Shown here in pieces: positions 46,772-56,016 of a stretch of DNA of 64,000 bases. The notes beneath the pieces were generated by a model. It had not been told where the DNA came from, did not search any database, and worked only from the letters and a program-made list of their open reading frames with translations. Source of the stretch: Labilithrix luteola. Its GTDB lineage: Bacteria > Myxococcota_A > Polyangia > Polyangiales > Polyangiaceae. Location: positions 434,001-498,000 of the forward strand of contig NZ_CP012333.1 in NCBI RefSeq assembly GCF_001263205.1, read 5' to 3'. A program made the translations under genes and the position numbers. Positions within the stretch are counted from its first letter, which is position 1. Every line of letters starts with the position of its first letter.

Positions 46772-48053
46772 AGCGGACTCCGATGGCCCAAATGTTGGTA
46801 TTGGAAGTGCCCCGAATCTCGTAGATGGGGCGGGTGGACGGGGCTTCGCCGAGCGCGATGGTGGAGATGCCGAAGGCGCCGCCGTCCCAGATCTCGCTGC
46901 CACTTCGGAACAGCAGTCCCTTGCCGCTCAGCCAGACGTCGGTGGGTGTCCACCACAAGCCGCTGAAGGGATTCGGGCTCACATCGTAGACCACCTCGGC
47001 CTGCACGAAGGTGGTATTGCCGCCTTCGTCCGAGACGCGGGAGATCACTCGCCCCTCATGCAGGCCGATCACCTCGGTCGGGGAGATGGCGTTGATGTCG
47101 ACGAGCCAACCGCGAGCGCCGATCCTCACCGTGTCGGGACGGTCTTCGCAGTCCGAGAAGTCGCCCGGGAATTGGCCGTCGACGAGGCGACGATAGCCGG
47201 TGGAGGTCTTGCGAATCAGGAGCGGACACGCGACAAACTTCCGGGCACGTGCTCCCGAGAACCAAACCCCATCTGCGGAGAGGCCTGCACCGCCGAGGAA
47301 GAAGATTTGCTCTCCATCCACGTCGACGTCGTTGGCAACGTAGTCGACCACCCATTCGTGATCACCGCCGGCCTTGCTGGTCCAGCGATAGATCGTATTC
47401 CGGAACCAGGCATAGACGTCGTCGCGGCTCGTTCCAAAGACGCCCAGGGTCGGATAGTTCATCCCCATGAAGCGGTCGTTGGGATATCCCGCGAACGGAT
47501 CGCCGGGGCCCGCGTCGCTCGCCGGCTGGAGATTCTGCTTCGACCACGTCCAGGGTGTCCCTGGCGCCGTCGGGCGCGTTCCGTGGAACATGTAGCCCGG
47601 TCCGACGCCGAAGAAGACTTCGTTCTCGTCCGGCGCCCAGATTCGCCCGGCGTAGTTTCCGAGGCCGTCAAAGTTCTGCGTGCCGTCGTCGATGTAGCTC
47701 CAGCTCTGCGTGTCGTCGCTCCACTGGAGGACGCGCACGCCAAGCGTCGGGCTCTCGGCGATCGCGAAGGCATGCTTGCCGACGGGCCAGATGTCCTTCA
47801 TCGAGAGGTCGGCGTCCGGCAGGACGGTCGTGCACCATCCCGCGGCGCTGCACGTCGGACGCTCGACGTGACCGTCGGGAACGACCGCGGTATCGGCGTC
47901 GGCATCGACCGTGGGGGCAGCTTCAGGAACGACCACCGAACTACCGTCGAGCGGCGCCACTCCGGGATCGTTCGACGACGTGGCACAGGCAACGAGCAAG
48001 CCGCCCGTGCCGAGCGAGACGAGTGCGCCGAAGACGAGATAGGATGCCCTCAC
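46746..48053 (-). CDS. propeller-like lipoprotein (cassette C gene 6)
   Basis: 435 residues. The GTG start 48053 lies in a GTGA overlap with the upstream gene and gives a clean signal ending LLVAC; a longer frame from 48122 adds only Arg-rich sequence. Linker rich in Asp, Val and Pro, then CSAAGWC, matching CSKEGWC in the protein at 59799. The body contains strands of propeller type (DENEVFFGVGPGYMFHGTRP, GTSRDDVYAWFRNTIYRW, WTPTDVWLSGKGLLFRSG). It ends with SNTNIWAIGVRYALHKTTP. No enzyme motif. Function unknown. Confidence 0.8.
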   Translation of the reverse strand: MRASYLVFGALVSLGTGGLLVACATSSNDPGVAPLDGSSVVVPEAAPTVDADADTAVVPDGHVERPTCSAAGWCTTVLPDADLSMKDIWPVGKHAFAIAESPTLGVRVLQWSDDTQSWSYIDDGTQNFDGLGNYAGRIWAPDENEVFFGVGPGYMFHGTRPTAPGTPWTWSKQNLQPASDAGPGDPFAGYPNDRFMGMNYPTLGVFGTSRDDVYAWFRNTIYRWTSKAGGDHEWVVDYVANDVDVDGEQIFFLGGAGLSADGVWFSGARARKFVACPLLIRKTSTGYRRLVDGQFPGDFSDCEDRPDTVRIGARGWLVDINAISPTEVIGLHEGRVISRVSDEGGNTTFVQAEVVYDVSPNPFSGLWWTPTDVWLSGKGLLFRSGSEIWDGGAFGISTIALGEAPSTRPIYEIRGTSNTNIWAIGVRYALHKTTP

Positions 48054-49303
48054 GGTTGTCCTCCGAGGGAAAGAACGACGCCGTCTCCACCCACCCAGAC
48101 GTGGCCCGGCCCCGAAGACCAAACCGTGGTGAGCTTCGGACGCCGATTGCCAATGCCGGCGACCTTCACGCGCGACCAGCTCTTGCCGTCGTAGTGGAGG
48201 ACCACGCCGTGCTCACCGACGGCCCAGATATCGCTCGACGAAGTGCCCCACATCGCATGGAGATCCTCGGTCGTCGGCACGTTCGCGACGACCTCCCAGA
48301 GCGTGAGATCGCCGGTATTGTGACGAATCGTGCCGGCCGCGCCGACCGCCCAGGCATCCGACGACGAGGCGGCCCAAACGGCATTGAGCGAGTTCTTCGT
48401 CTGCGTATTGGAGCCCTTCGCGCTCGGCGTTTCGCCGTCGGCATCGGTCACGAAGACGGCCGAACCACTTTCGCCGACAGCCCACAGTGCGTCCTTCGAA
48501 GCTCCGTGGACGCCGTTGACGTACCTGCATCCTTCGACGGTGCAGGCGGCACCGATCGCCGATTGAGCCCAGAGGACGCTGTCCGGCGAACGGCGCATGC
48601 GCCACACGCCAGGAATGTCCAACGAGACGGTGCTAACCGACGCGATCCAGCACCATTCGGCGTCCGGCGCTGCCCACGCCGATCGGAACTCGACGATCCA
48701 ATCGCCCAAGCGTCGCTCTTCACCCGTGTATCCGGGGACGACCGGCGTCCAGCCACCGGCCGAGGGCGGAGCGCCCCCGTCGATGTCGATCGAACGCGTG
48801 AAGGTCAGCTGGAAGGAGCTGATCGCGACTTCGCCCGACGTCGGCAGCCACAGCCCGCGCAGCGTGTTCTTCGTCCCGAGGTCCGAGCGCGTCCACGTGG
48901 TGCCGTCGAAGTGAGCGAGCGACCCGAGCGCTCCCGCGGCCCAGACGTCCGAAGGGCCGCGACCACGAATCACGTTGATGCCCCGCCGCACATCGAGCGG
49001 ACCGCCGGCCGTATTCGGCTCGTATGGACCATTCGGGCAAAGCGCATCCGCCCCGCAGTCACTCGGGAACCAATCACAGTCCGCGCAAGGAGCGGCGTCC
49101 GGAGCGGGCGCGTCTTCAGAGGCGTCGACGGCCGCGTCCACCGGCACGGGGATCACCGACGCGTCGGTACCGAGGCTGTCGACATTCGACTCGTTCGAGG
49201 CGCATGCGGCGGCAGCAACGAGGACCCCAGAGGCGGTGATCGCTTGCCAGCTCACGAGCTTCTTCGCCAGGCTCACGGCCGTACTCCGTTCATGCTGTTT
49301 CAT
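48050..49303 (-). CDS. propeller-like lipoprotein (cassette C gene 5)
   Basis: 417 residues from ATG 49303, chosen for its ATGA overlap with the Cys-rich gene and for the signal ending VAAAAC. Asp/Ala linker, then CADCDWFPSDCGADALC. Five or more repeats with the S-x-x-D-V-W-A-V-G pattern are visible: GPSDVWAAGALGSLAHFDGT, KDALWAVGESGSAVF, SSSDAWAVGAAGTIRHNTG, SSSDIWAVGEHGVVLHYDG and GPGHVWVGGDGVVLSLG. This spacing, about 45 residues, fits blades of a beta-propeller. Surface display or ligand binding is inferred. Confidence 0.85.
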   Translation of the reverse strand: MKQHERSTAVSLAKKLVSWQAITASGVLVAAAACASNESNVDSLGTDASVIPVPVDAAVDASEDAPAPDAAPCADCDWFPSDCGADALCPNGPYEPNTAGGPLDVRRGINVIRGRGPSDVWAAGALGSLAHFDGTTWTRSDLGTKNTLRGLWLPTSGEVAISSFQLTFTRSIDIDGGAPPSAGGWTPVVPGYTGEERRLGDWIVEFRSAWAAPDAEWCWIASVSTVSLDIPGVWRMRRSPDSVLWAQSAIGAACTVEGCRYVNGVHGASKDALWAVGESGSAVFVTDADGETPSAKGSNTQTKNSLNAVWAASSSDAWAVGAAGTIRHNTGDLTLWEVVANVPTTEDLHAMWGTSSSDIWAVGEHGVVLHYDGKSWSRVKVAGIGNRRPKLTTVWSSGPGHVWVGGDGVVLSLGGQP

Positions 49304-50505
49304 TGGGGTCCGCTCCCGGCATCCGGCGCGGGGCACGGCTCGACCACGCAACGACCACCGACGCACGCCTGGCCGGCGACGGCATTGCAGACAATTCCGC
49401 AACCTCCGCAGTTGCGCGGATCGCTATTCGTGTCGACTTCGCATCCGTCGGCTTGCTCGTTGCCGTTGCAATCCGCTCGGCCGTCGACACACTTCGCCCG
49501 GCAGTTGCCGTTGACGCACATTCCGATGATGGTGGAGTCGCGGGATCCACACGCGACTCCGCACGCACCGCAGTTCTTCGGATCGGTCGAGAAATCGTAG
49601 CAATCCCCGGAGCAGTTAGGCCCCGTACACGTCACGTCGAGCGGGCAGAACGATTTGCCCGTCCCGCACATGCACATGCTGAGGTTGTTGGAGACGGAAC
49701 TTCGGCATTGCGTGCCGGAATCGCACTTGTGGCCGCAGGTTTGGCAGTTGTCGTTCGTCGTCGTTGGCGTCTCGCAACCGTTCGTTTCGTCGCCGTCGCA
49801 ATTGTCCCAGCCCGGGTAGCACTTCAGCTGGTCGCATTTCGCGGCCACGCAACCGTAGTAGGCATTCAGATTCGGATCGAGGTCGCCTTTGCCACCCGCC
49901 CAATCGCATTCAACGCCGCAGGCGCCGCAATTCGAATCGTCGTTGCTCGGGTCGATGCAAGAGTCGCCGCACTTCAGCTGTCCATCAGGACAACCGCACG
50001 AATAGATGCCCTTCCACCCAGGATCGACGCAAGGCTTGTCCGGGTCGGTGCACTTGACGGCGCAGCTACCGCAATGGTCGTTCGAGAGAGGGGAGGCCTC
50101 ACAGCCGTTGTCGGGGATGCCGTCACAATCGAGCGTCAATGGCGACACTCGACACGACATCACGCACTGGCCGTCCACGCATTCGTAGCGTTCGCGGAAC
50201 GTCAGCTCCGGGCAAACGACGCCGCACGCACCGCAGTTGTTGCGGTCCGTCAGCAAGTTCACGTCGCAGGGAAATTCCGAGTTCGGGCAATTCGTCCAAC
50301 CCGTCGGGCACTGATTCGAAGGGCAATAGGAGACGAGCGTGTCTGCGGGCGCCGAAGCTTCCGCCTCGGCCGCGGCGTCTTGCTCGATGAACGAAGGCCC
50401 CGTCGCCGGGGGCTGCGTACCGAGACGCTCTTCCGTCGTCGAACACCCGCCCACGAGGAGGATGGAGGCCGCGACGACCGATACGACGATAACGCTCGCT
50501 CTCAT
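49300..50505 (-). CDS. Cys-rich knot lipoprotein (cassette C gene 4)
   Basis: 401 residues from ATG 50505, lipobox LLVGGC. Begins CPTGWTNCPNSEFPCDVN and carries six knots: NCGACGVVC, HCGSCAVKC, NCGACGVEC, NCQTCGHKC, NCGACGVAC and NCGGCGIVC, with DGCE/NGCE segments between, and ends GQACVGGRCVVEPC. The number and order match the proteins at 2618 and 57365. About 10% of residues are Cys, so it must fold after export. The 127 bases between it and the anti-sigma gene hold no gene and could include its own promoter. Confidence 0.87.
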   Translation of the reverse strand: MRASVIVVSVVAASILLVGGCSTTEERLGTQPPATGPSFIEQDAAAEAEASAPADTLVSYCPSNQCPTGWTNCPNSEFPCDVNLLTDRNNCGACGVVCPELTFRERYECVDGQCVMSCRVSPLTLDCDGIPDNGCEASPLSNDHCGSCAVKCTDPDKPCVDPGWKGIYSCGCPDGQLKCGDSCIDPSNDDSNCGACGVECDWAGGKGDLDPNLNAYYGCVAAKCDQLKCYPGWDNCDGDETNGCETPTTTNDNCQTCGHKCDSGTQCRSSVSNNLSMCMCGTGKSFCPLDVTCTGPNCSGDCYDFSTDPKNCGACGVACGSRDSTIIGMCVNGNCRAKCVDGRADCNGNEQADGCEVDTNSDPRNCGGCGIVCNAVAGQACVGGRCVVEPCPAPDAGSGPQ

Positions 50506-50632
50506 CGCACGCTTCCCCAGCTCGAGAGGGCCAAGCTTTCATCGGCCGACGAAGCCAGCCTCGATTGGCCCATGCGCGATTGATCCATGTTGCGGTGATG
50601 CCAGGCGTCCGTGACGATTATGAACAAATCGA

Positions 50633-51361
50633 TCAATCGCGATATTGGTCGACGATATTTCGAACTCGCCGCAAATGCGGTGACGACGGGAAGCGCGCCT
50701 CGAAAGCACGAGCGCGCTCGCGCATTTCGTCGAGGCGTCCCAGCTTGGCGAGCGCCTCGATGCCGATGCGTTCGCGCTCCTGCACGAACGTGCCCGCCGG
50801 ACACCTCGCAGCGAAGTCACGAATCAGCTTGAGCGCCCCCTTGGCATTCCCAGCTCGGAGCGCCCCGTCCGCCTCGTCTACGCGCTCGACTTCGTCGTCA
50901 CACGACTCGGCGGCCGAAGACGCCGGGCGGGCGGGTCCCCGCTCTCGACTCGCCGTAGGCAGCGAACCGACGGGCACCGGAGCCAGTGCCGGTTCCGGCG
51001 CCTGCGTGGCCGTGCGCTCCGCGGTCGAGTCGACGGGTGGCGCGACCACGGGGCTCGCTTGCTGCGCGGCCGTGGCCTGCACGTTCACGGGCGATGCCGC
51101 ATGCCGTTCGACGTGATTCGAGGAGACGAGCCATGTGCTCGTCACGATGGCCACGACCGACAGCGCAGAGACCGTCGTCCAGAGCGAACGACTGCCGATC
51201 GCCCCGGCACGACGCCCGGTGCGCGCCGCTTGCAGCGCCTTCGGCATGGCAGAGAGAGGAGCGAGGTCGTCACGTTGCTTGTGAATCAGGGCGCGCATCA
51301 ACTCGACCTCGCGCGGCTGCTCGCCTTCGAGGTCCAGGATCCTCGGCGGATCGGTGCTCAT
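50633..51361 (-). CDS. single-pass anti-sigma-like protein (cassette C gene 3)
   Basis: 242 residues, ATG 51361 in an ATGA overlap with the sigma gene. Cytoplasmic head of about 65 residues (PPRILDLEGEQPREVELMRA), one membrane helix (TVSALSVVAIVTSTWLV), an Ala/Thr/Pro linker, and a C-terminal helical part with ALRAGNAKGALKLIRDFAAR and FEARFPSSPHLRRVR. The same length and ending as the cassette A protein. No zinc-finger anti-sigma motif; identification rests on overlap with sigma and topology. Confidence 0.8.
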   Translation of the reverse strand: MSTDPPRILDLEGEQPREVELMRALIHKQRDDLAPLSAMPKALQAARTGRRAGAIGSRSLWTTVSALSVVAIVTSTWLVSSNHVERHAASPVNVQATAAQQASPVVAPPVDSTAERTATQAPEPALAPVPVGSLPTASRERGPARPASSAAESCDDEVERVDEADGALRAGNAKGALKLIRDFAARCPAGTFVQERERIGIEALAKLGRLDEMRERARAFEARFPSSPHLRRVRNIVDQYRD

Positions 51362-51966
51362 CGGAAATTCTCCCGGGCTTGGTGACGACGAACGGCTTCG
51401 TAGACGAGCTCACGCGCGGCCCGCAGCCTCGAGTACGCCGTCTGGAGCGGAATTTCCGCCGCCTCGGCAACCTCTTGCATGCTGAGCTCCTCGAGCTCGT
51501 AGAGGACGAACACCGCGCGCTTGTCGTCATCCAGTTGATCGAGGATCCCCGCCAGGATCCGGCGGGCGTCCTGGGCGTCGAGAGTCTCGGCAGGTGTGCG
51601 CGGGTCGATCGCGTCGAGCGCGTCGCCCTTTGCCGTCTCCCGCACGCGGCTCCGGCGACGCCGATGGCGCGAGGTGACGCGAATGGCGATGCCATGGACC
51701 CACGCGCGGAGCGAGCCACGCGGCTCGAAGTCCGCGACCTTCCGATGCACGACGATGAAGACGTCCTGCATGACGTCGTCGATGTCTTCGGAGGCCACCC
51801 CCAGGTGCCGGAGGACCCGGTGTACGTAAGGGGCGTACTCGCGAAAGATCGCTTCTGCGTCGGGGGAACCGGTCAACGGAACGTCCACCGCTGCCCCTCC
51901 GGACGAGACGAACGAAGCGACAGGGGATGGGTGCACGGCGCGGTTATCTCCATCCCCGGAGGCCAT
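51358..51966 (-). CDS. ECF sigma factor (cassette C gene 2)
   Basis: 202 residues from ATG 51966, two bases after the TAA of the upstream exported-protein gene. Region 2: IFREYAPYVHRVLRHLG, IDDVMQDVFIVVHRK and SLRAWVHGIAIRVTSRHRR. Region 4: VFVLYELEELSMQEVAEAAE then IPLQTAYSRLRAAR. Very similar to sigma A over its full length, so A and C form one lineage and B and D the other. Likely autoregulates the 43587-53075 operon; that is inference. Confidence 0.92.
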   Translation of the reverse strand: MASGDGDNRAVHPSPVASFVSSGGAAVDVPLTGSPDAEAIFREYAPYVHRVLRHLGVASEDIDDVMQDVFIVVHRKVADFEPRGSLRAWVHGIAIRVTSRHRRRRSRVRETAKGDALDAIDPRTPAETLDAQDARRILAGILDQLDDDKRAVFVLYELEELSMQEVAEAAEIPLQTAYSRLRAARELVYEAVRRHQARENFR

Positions 51967-51968
51967 TA

Positions 51969-53075
51969 TTACAAAATCGTGTGCAGACCCCCGAAGGCTA
52001 CGAAAACCGCGGTTCGGTCAGTCGTATAGAAGCGCTTCGACTCCCCCTCGTTGCTGACGTAGGTGAATGCGTACCGCTGGATGGGGACGTCGAGCCCGAG
52101 CTCGAGCCTCACTGCCGTCGGCCCTCGTGGAACCTGGAAGGCGACCGCCGCCGTGGGACCGCCGATGCGCCGCCAAGCGTCGCTACGGTCGAGCACACCG
52201 ACCGTTCGGGGAATGATTGCTCCAAAGAAGCCGCCCGCACAGGCATCGCCGCGAATCACACGGGCGTCCACGAAGGCCACACATCCGCGCAGGCGCTGCT
52301 CGAGGACGGAGAAGTGTCCGCGGACCGGGCCCTGCTCGAGCGTCTGCGGCCACGCATACGACAAGGCCCAGTCGAAGCTGAGGCGCGAGCCTGGCTTCTC
52401 CAGACGAGCCAGCGCGAGGACGGAGCCGGAGAACGAAGGGAGCAGGCCCGTCTCGCCCGAGATCCCTGCGCCGAGCCTCAGCTGGAAGGGGGTCGGCACG
52501 CTCACGGACGCGCTCGGCTTCGCGATCATCGGCCGAGGAAGCGCCACCACGGGCGCGGGCGGTGGAGCTGGCGCGGTCTCGTTCGGAGACGGCTCGACCG
52601 TTTCGTGCGTCGCTCGAGGAGGAGGCTCTTCGGCCACCGGCTCCTGCTCGCGATTCGGATCGATGAAGAGCGCCACGACGACGGTGGCCGCTCGCAAGAG
52701 GCTCGCGCAGCTCTTCGCATGGATCTCTCGCTCGCCGAGGAGCGTGCCTCCGCGATCACGCTGTGCGATGTGAGCCCTCCACCGCGTGTCGTCCGCAGCG
52801 CTCTCTTCGCCGTCGATGAGAATGTCGGCGTGTGCGCGATCCGCGAAGGGCGAGCGCCCGAGTTTTTCGGCCACGGCGGAACGAAGCGCCGGTTCGGTGA
52901 CGCAGGCCGCGCGCGCTCGGGAGTGCCACGACAGGGCAAACGTCGTGTTCGTCGCATCCGGGGCCTCGGCACGCGCAGCACGCCCAAACCATGCGAACGA
53001 GGCGACGAGAGCTCCCACGACGAGGGCGGCATGAACGAGCGCCCTCGCGCGCGATGTCGCCCGACACCGATGCAT
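51969..53075 (-). CDS. exported protein with Cys-paired N-terminal domain and beta-rich C-terminus (cassette C gene 1)
   Basis: 368 residues. Signal peptide with a hydrophobic core LVVGALVASFAWFG and cleavage after AARA. Domain 1 (about 50-150): ACVTEPALRSAVAEKLG, ADILIDGEES and KSCASLLRAATVVVALFID; same plan as the proteins at 12089 and 54878. Pro-rich hinge with repeated PPP. Domain 2 (about 190-368): alternating strands such as LRLGAGISGETGLLPSFSGS, SFDWALSYAWP and VRLELGLDVPIQRYAFTYV, ending in a strand, as in outer-membrane barrels. First gene of cassette C. Confidence 0.75.
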   Translation of the reverse strand: MHRCRATSRARALVHAALVVGALVASFAWFGRAARAEAPDATNTTFALSWHSRARAACVTEPALRSAVAEKLGRSPFADRAHADILIDGEESAADDTRWRAHIAQRDRGGTLLGEREIHAKSCASLLRAATVVVALFIDPNREQEPVAEEPPPRATHETVEPSPNETAPAPPPAPVVALPRPMIAKPSASVSVPTPFQLRLGAGISGETGLLPSFSGSVLALARLEKPGSRLSFDWALSYAWPQTLEQGPVRGHFSVLEQRLRGCVAFVDARVIRGDACAGGFFGAIIPRTVGVLDRSDAWRRIGGPTAAVAFQVPRGPTAVRLELGLDVPIQRYAFTYVSNEGESKRFYTTDRTAVFVAFGGLHTIL

Positions 53076-53170
53076 TTCGGCCGGCAGTCTATCGTACCGA
53101 CCTCACGATCGTGCTCGAAACGATCGCCGCGGCGGGCCCAGGCTTCGCCGGGAGCCCGGGACTCTCGGGC

Positions 53171-54688
53171 TCAGCGGGTGCCGCGGTAGAAGTGCCAGAC
53201 GGGCGCGGCCTGGGTGCCGAACGGCTGCTTGTGCTTGGCGAGATCGGGGTCTTCCGTGACGACGAGATCGAGTCGTCCGTCGCCATCGAGGTCGATCGTG
53301 GCCCAGCTCGTGCTCAGATCGCCCGACGTGGTGGCGTTGATGCTTTCGCGCTGACTGGGGATTTTCCAGGCGAGGGCGGTCGTGTCGAAGCCGCTTCCGG
53401 TGTTCGGATAGAGGCGCCAGATCGGCGACGAGTCCGTTCCGTACGGCTTGTCTCCGCCGGAGGGATCGGTCGTGACGACGAGGTCCGCCTTTCCATCGCC
53501 GTCCAGATCGAGCGTCGACCATCGGCGGCCACTCGACATCGAAGACGTCCGATCGATGCGCTCCGGAGTCACCGGAACGCGCCAATCGGTACCCGAGCGA
53601 TCGAATCCGGTGCCGAGGTTCTTGTAGATCTTCCACGCTGGCGCCGTCTCCGACCCGAACGGCACGTTGGAACGAGCCGGGTCCGACGACATCACGAGAT
53701 CGGGCTTTCCATCGCCGTCGATGTCCGTCGTCGACCATTGACGGTCGGCCGTGGAGACGTTTGCATCGTTGATGCCGTACGTCCCCGAGTCGGCCGGGAC
53801 GGCCCAGTCGATGCCCGTGCGGTCGAAGCCCGTGCCCGTGTTACGGAAGATCTTCCACACGGGAGCGCCGCTCGTCCCGAAGACCTTGCCGCCCGTACTC
53901 GGATCCGCGGTGATGACGATTTCCGGTTTGCCGTCACCGTCGATATCCATCGTCGTCCAATGACGGCCGAGCGCCGTCGACGCGGATGTGGCGCTGATTC
54001 CGTCTTGATAAACGGGAATCGTCCAATCGATCGAATTCCGCTCGAATCCCGAGCCGGTATTCTTGTAGACCTTCCAGAGCGGCGCAGCAGACGTGCCAAA
54101 GGGCTCGTAGAAACCCTTCGGATCGGACGTGACGACGAGGTCGAGCTTCCCATCGCCGTCGATATCCATCGTCGTCCAGACATTGCTGCCCGTATTCAGA
54201 TTCGTCGCGTAAAGGCCTTTCGAGTGGACCGGGACGGGCCAGTCGACGGCGTTGCGGTCGAATCCCGTGCCGGTGTTCTTGTAGACCTTCCAGAGCGGCG
54301 CTTCGGTCGTGCCGAACGCTGTCTGGAACTTCGCTGGATCGCAGGTGGCGACGAGATCGGGTTTGTGGTCCCCGTCGATATCGAGCGTGCTCCAGCAGCC
54401 GTCCATGCCGAGCTGGTTCGGTGCATAGACGCCGTCGCCGTAAACCGGCAAGGTCCAGTCGGCGGGCTTCGTCGCGAAACGCGGCGTACCGGCCTCGATC
54501 GCGGCATCGGGCGCTCCGCCGTCGGTCTCGACCACGGGGTCGATACCGGCCTCCGCCGTGCTCTTCTCGGGCTGGGGCGGAGATTCTTTCGCGTCTTCCC
54601 GTACGCCTGATCCACAATTCAGCGCTGCGAGAGCAACGAGCCCGCTCGCGCACGCATACGCGTACAAGACCATCCCACCGTTTTTCAT
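53171..54688 (-). CDS. FG-GAP repeat lipoprotein with six near-identical 72-residue units
   Basis: 505 residues, signal lipobox AALNC. Asp/Ala linker, then six repeats of about 72 residues, each with a W-x-x-P start, a TMDIDGDGKPDLV-type calcium loop, PFGTxxAPxWKVYKNTG and GFDRxxxDW. The repeats are much more alike than is usual for FG-GAP blades, so they arose recently. Predicted fold: six- or seven-bladed propeller binding calcium. It lies between the divergent cassettes C and D, 95 bases upstream of and on the same strand as cassette C. Confidence 0.88.
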   Translation of the reverse strand: MKNGGMVLYAYACASGLVALAALNCGSGVREDAKESPPQPEKSTAEAGIDPVVETDGGAPDAAIEAGTPRFATKPADWTLPVYGDGVYAPNQLGMDGCWSTLDIDGDHKPDLVATCDPAKFQTAFGTTEAPLWKVYKNTGTGFDRNAVDWPVPVHSKGLYATNLNTGSNVWTTMDIDGDGKLDLVVTSDPKGFYEPFGTSAAPLWKVYKNTGSGFERNSIDWTIPVYQDGISATSASTALGRHWTTMDIDGDGKPEIVITADPSTGGKVFGTSGAPVWKIFRNTGTGFDRTGIDWAVPADSGTYGINDANVSTADRQWSTTDIDGDGKPDLVMSSDPARSNVPFGSETAPAWKIYKNLGTGFDRSGTDWRVPVTPERIDRTSSMSSGRRWSTLDLDGDGKADLVVTTDPSGGDKPYGTDSSPIWRLYPNTGSGFDTTALAWKIPSQRESINATTSGDLSTSWATIDLDGDGRLDLVVTEDPDLAKHKQPFGTQAAPVWHFYRGTR

Positions 54689-54877
54689 CCGCCGTTCTCT
54701 CCGCGGTCGCGCACGTTGCGAGCATCTCTACGATGCGTCGCACGTGTTCCTCGCCGCCCCCCTCCTCTGGCACAAAGCACGGACCGCATCCAGCCCACGG
54801 AGCGTCTCGGATGCGGTCCACGACACACCGCGTCACGCGGGTCGAACCTCGCCGCCTGGAGTATCCTGCCGGCGATC

Positions 54878-55900
54878 GTGGGTTCGCGCCGTGTTCGCGT
54901 CATCGCTCGGCTTCTCCTCGTCGCGATTTTCGCGTCGTGGACGACGCGCGCAGCGCGTGCCGAAGCCGTGGGCGGCGCGGCGGTCGATCTCGTTTACGTC
55001 GCGCCGCCCGAATGCCCGACGGCCGACGCCTTCCGGCGAGCGCTCGTCGCACGCGTGCCCGACGCCCTCGACGACACGCGCGTGTTCACGGCCGTGCACG
55101 TCGCGCTCGAAAGGAACACGGCGGCAGGAGCAGCCATTTCGGGCGTGCTCGTGCTCGTCCGTCCCGACCGCACGTCGGTGACACGGACTCTCGAGGCCGA
55201 TCGATGTGACGAGGTCGTCGACGGGCTCGCCCTCATGGCGGCCATCGCCTTCGAGAACGAGCGACAGGCGCCACGTCCAAAACACGAGACACCGATCGCC
55301 CCACGCCAAGCGCCCGAGCGAACACCGGCCCGCCCATCTCCCCTTCGAATGTCGGTCGGCGTGCAAGGAGCCCTCGTAGGCGGCGTGACCTCCAAGTCGC
55401 TATGGACGCTCCGTTCGTTCTTCGACGTGGCGCGAGCGTCGCGCGGCATCTTCGCCCCTTCGGCGCGCATCGCGTTCGAGTCGTCGATTCCAACGCACCT
55501 CGATCCGTCGTTGGGCGACGCGCCCGGCCTCCCAGGCGCGCGCGTCCACTGGAGCGCCGGCTCACTCGGCATCTGCCCCCTCCGCCTCAGCTTGGCTTCG
55601 TGGGCGGGCGCTCGCCCGTGCCTGGAAGGCGATGTCGGCTTCGTCAGCATCTCGGGTCCCGAAGGCGGCCGACCTCGGACCGCGACGAAGTTCTGGGCTC
55701 ATACGGCCGTGCTTGCGCGCGTTGACGCCGAGGCCCCGTGGATCATTGGCGACCGAAAGGCAGGCTCGTTCTTCGTCGAGCTCGAGGGTGGCCTCGTCGT
55801 GCCACTGACGCGCTACACGGTCACCTTCGGCGGCTCGAAGCTCTACACCGTACCGGCCGCTTCGTTTCAGGTCGGAGCCGGTCTGGGGCTACGCTTCTAG
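54878..55900 (+). CDS. exported protein with Cys-paired N-terminal domain and beta-rich C-terminus (cassette D gene 1)
   Basis: 340 residues from GTG 54878, giving a signal ARLLLVAIFASW cleaved after AARA; a longer frame upstream has no signal. Domain 1: ECPTADAFRRALVAR, TAVHVALERNTAAG, DRCDEVVDGLALMAAIAFEN. Pro/Arg hinge, then strands (RMSVGVQGALVGGV, SFFVELEGGLVVPLTRYTV) ending AASFQVGAGLGLRF, with the terminal Phe typical of outer-membrane barrels. First gene of cassette D, separated from the sigma gene by 116 bases, a wider gap than in cassettes B and C. Confidence 0.75.
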   Translation: MGSRRVRVIARLLLVAIFASWTTRAARAEAVGGAAVDLVYVAPPECPTADAFRRALVARVPDALDDTRVFTAVHVALERNTAAGAAISGVLVLVRPDRTSVTRTLEADRCDEVVDGLALMAAIAFENERQAPRPKHETPIAPRQAPERTPARPSPLRMSVGVQGALVGGVTSKSLWTLRSFFDVARASRGIFAPSARIAFESSIPTHLDPSLGDAPGLPGARVHWSAGSLGICPLRLSLASWAGARPCLEGDVGFVSISGPEGGRPRTATKFWAHTAVLARVDAEAPWIIGDRKAGSFFVELEGGLVVPLTRYTVTFGGSKLYTVPAASFQVGAGLGLRF

Positions 55901-56016
55901 CCTGGATTTCAGGGCGTTTCGGCCCGAGGCCAAACCCGCCCTTCGTCACGCTCGCGAATTCGCAGCGAGCTCGCGGATTGTTCGATCAAACGTTTCTCGA
56001 GCGGCATAAGAGCAAC

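Noticed and set aside
47555..49600. 681-codon plus-strand frame across two propeller genes
   Set aside because: Spans two well-supported minus-strand genes and their junction; Arg-rich random sequence.
55901..56016. Inverted repeat CGCGA...TCGCG upstream of sigma D as an operator
   Set aside because: Five-base arms in G+C-rich DNA are expected by chance and no counterpart exists in the other cassettes.
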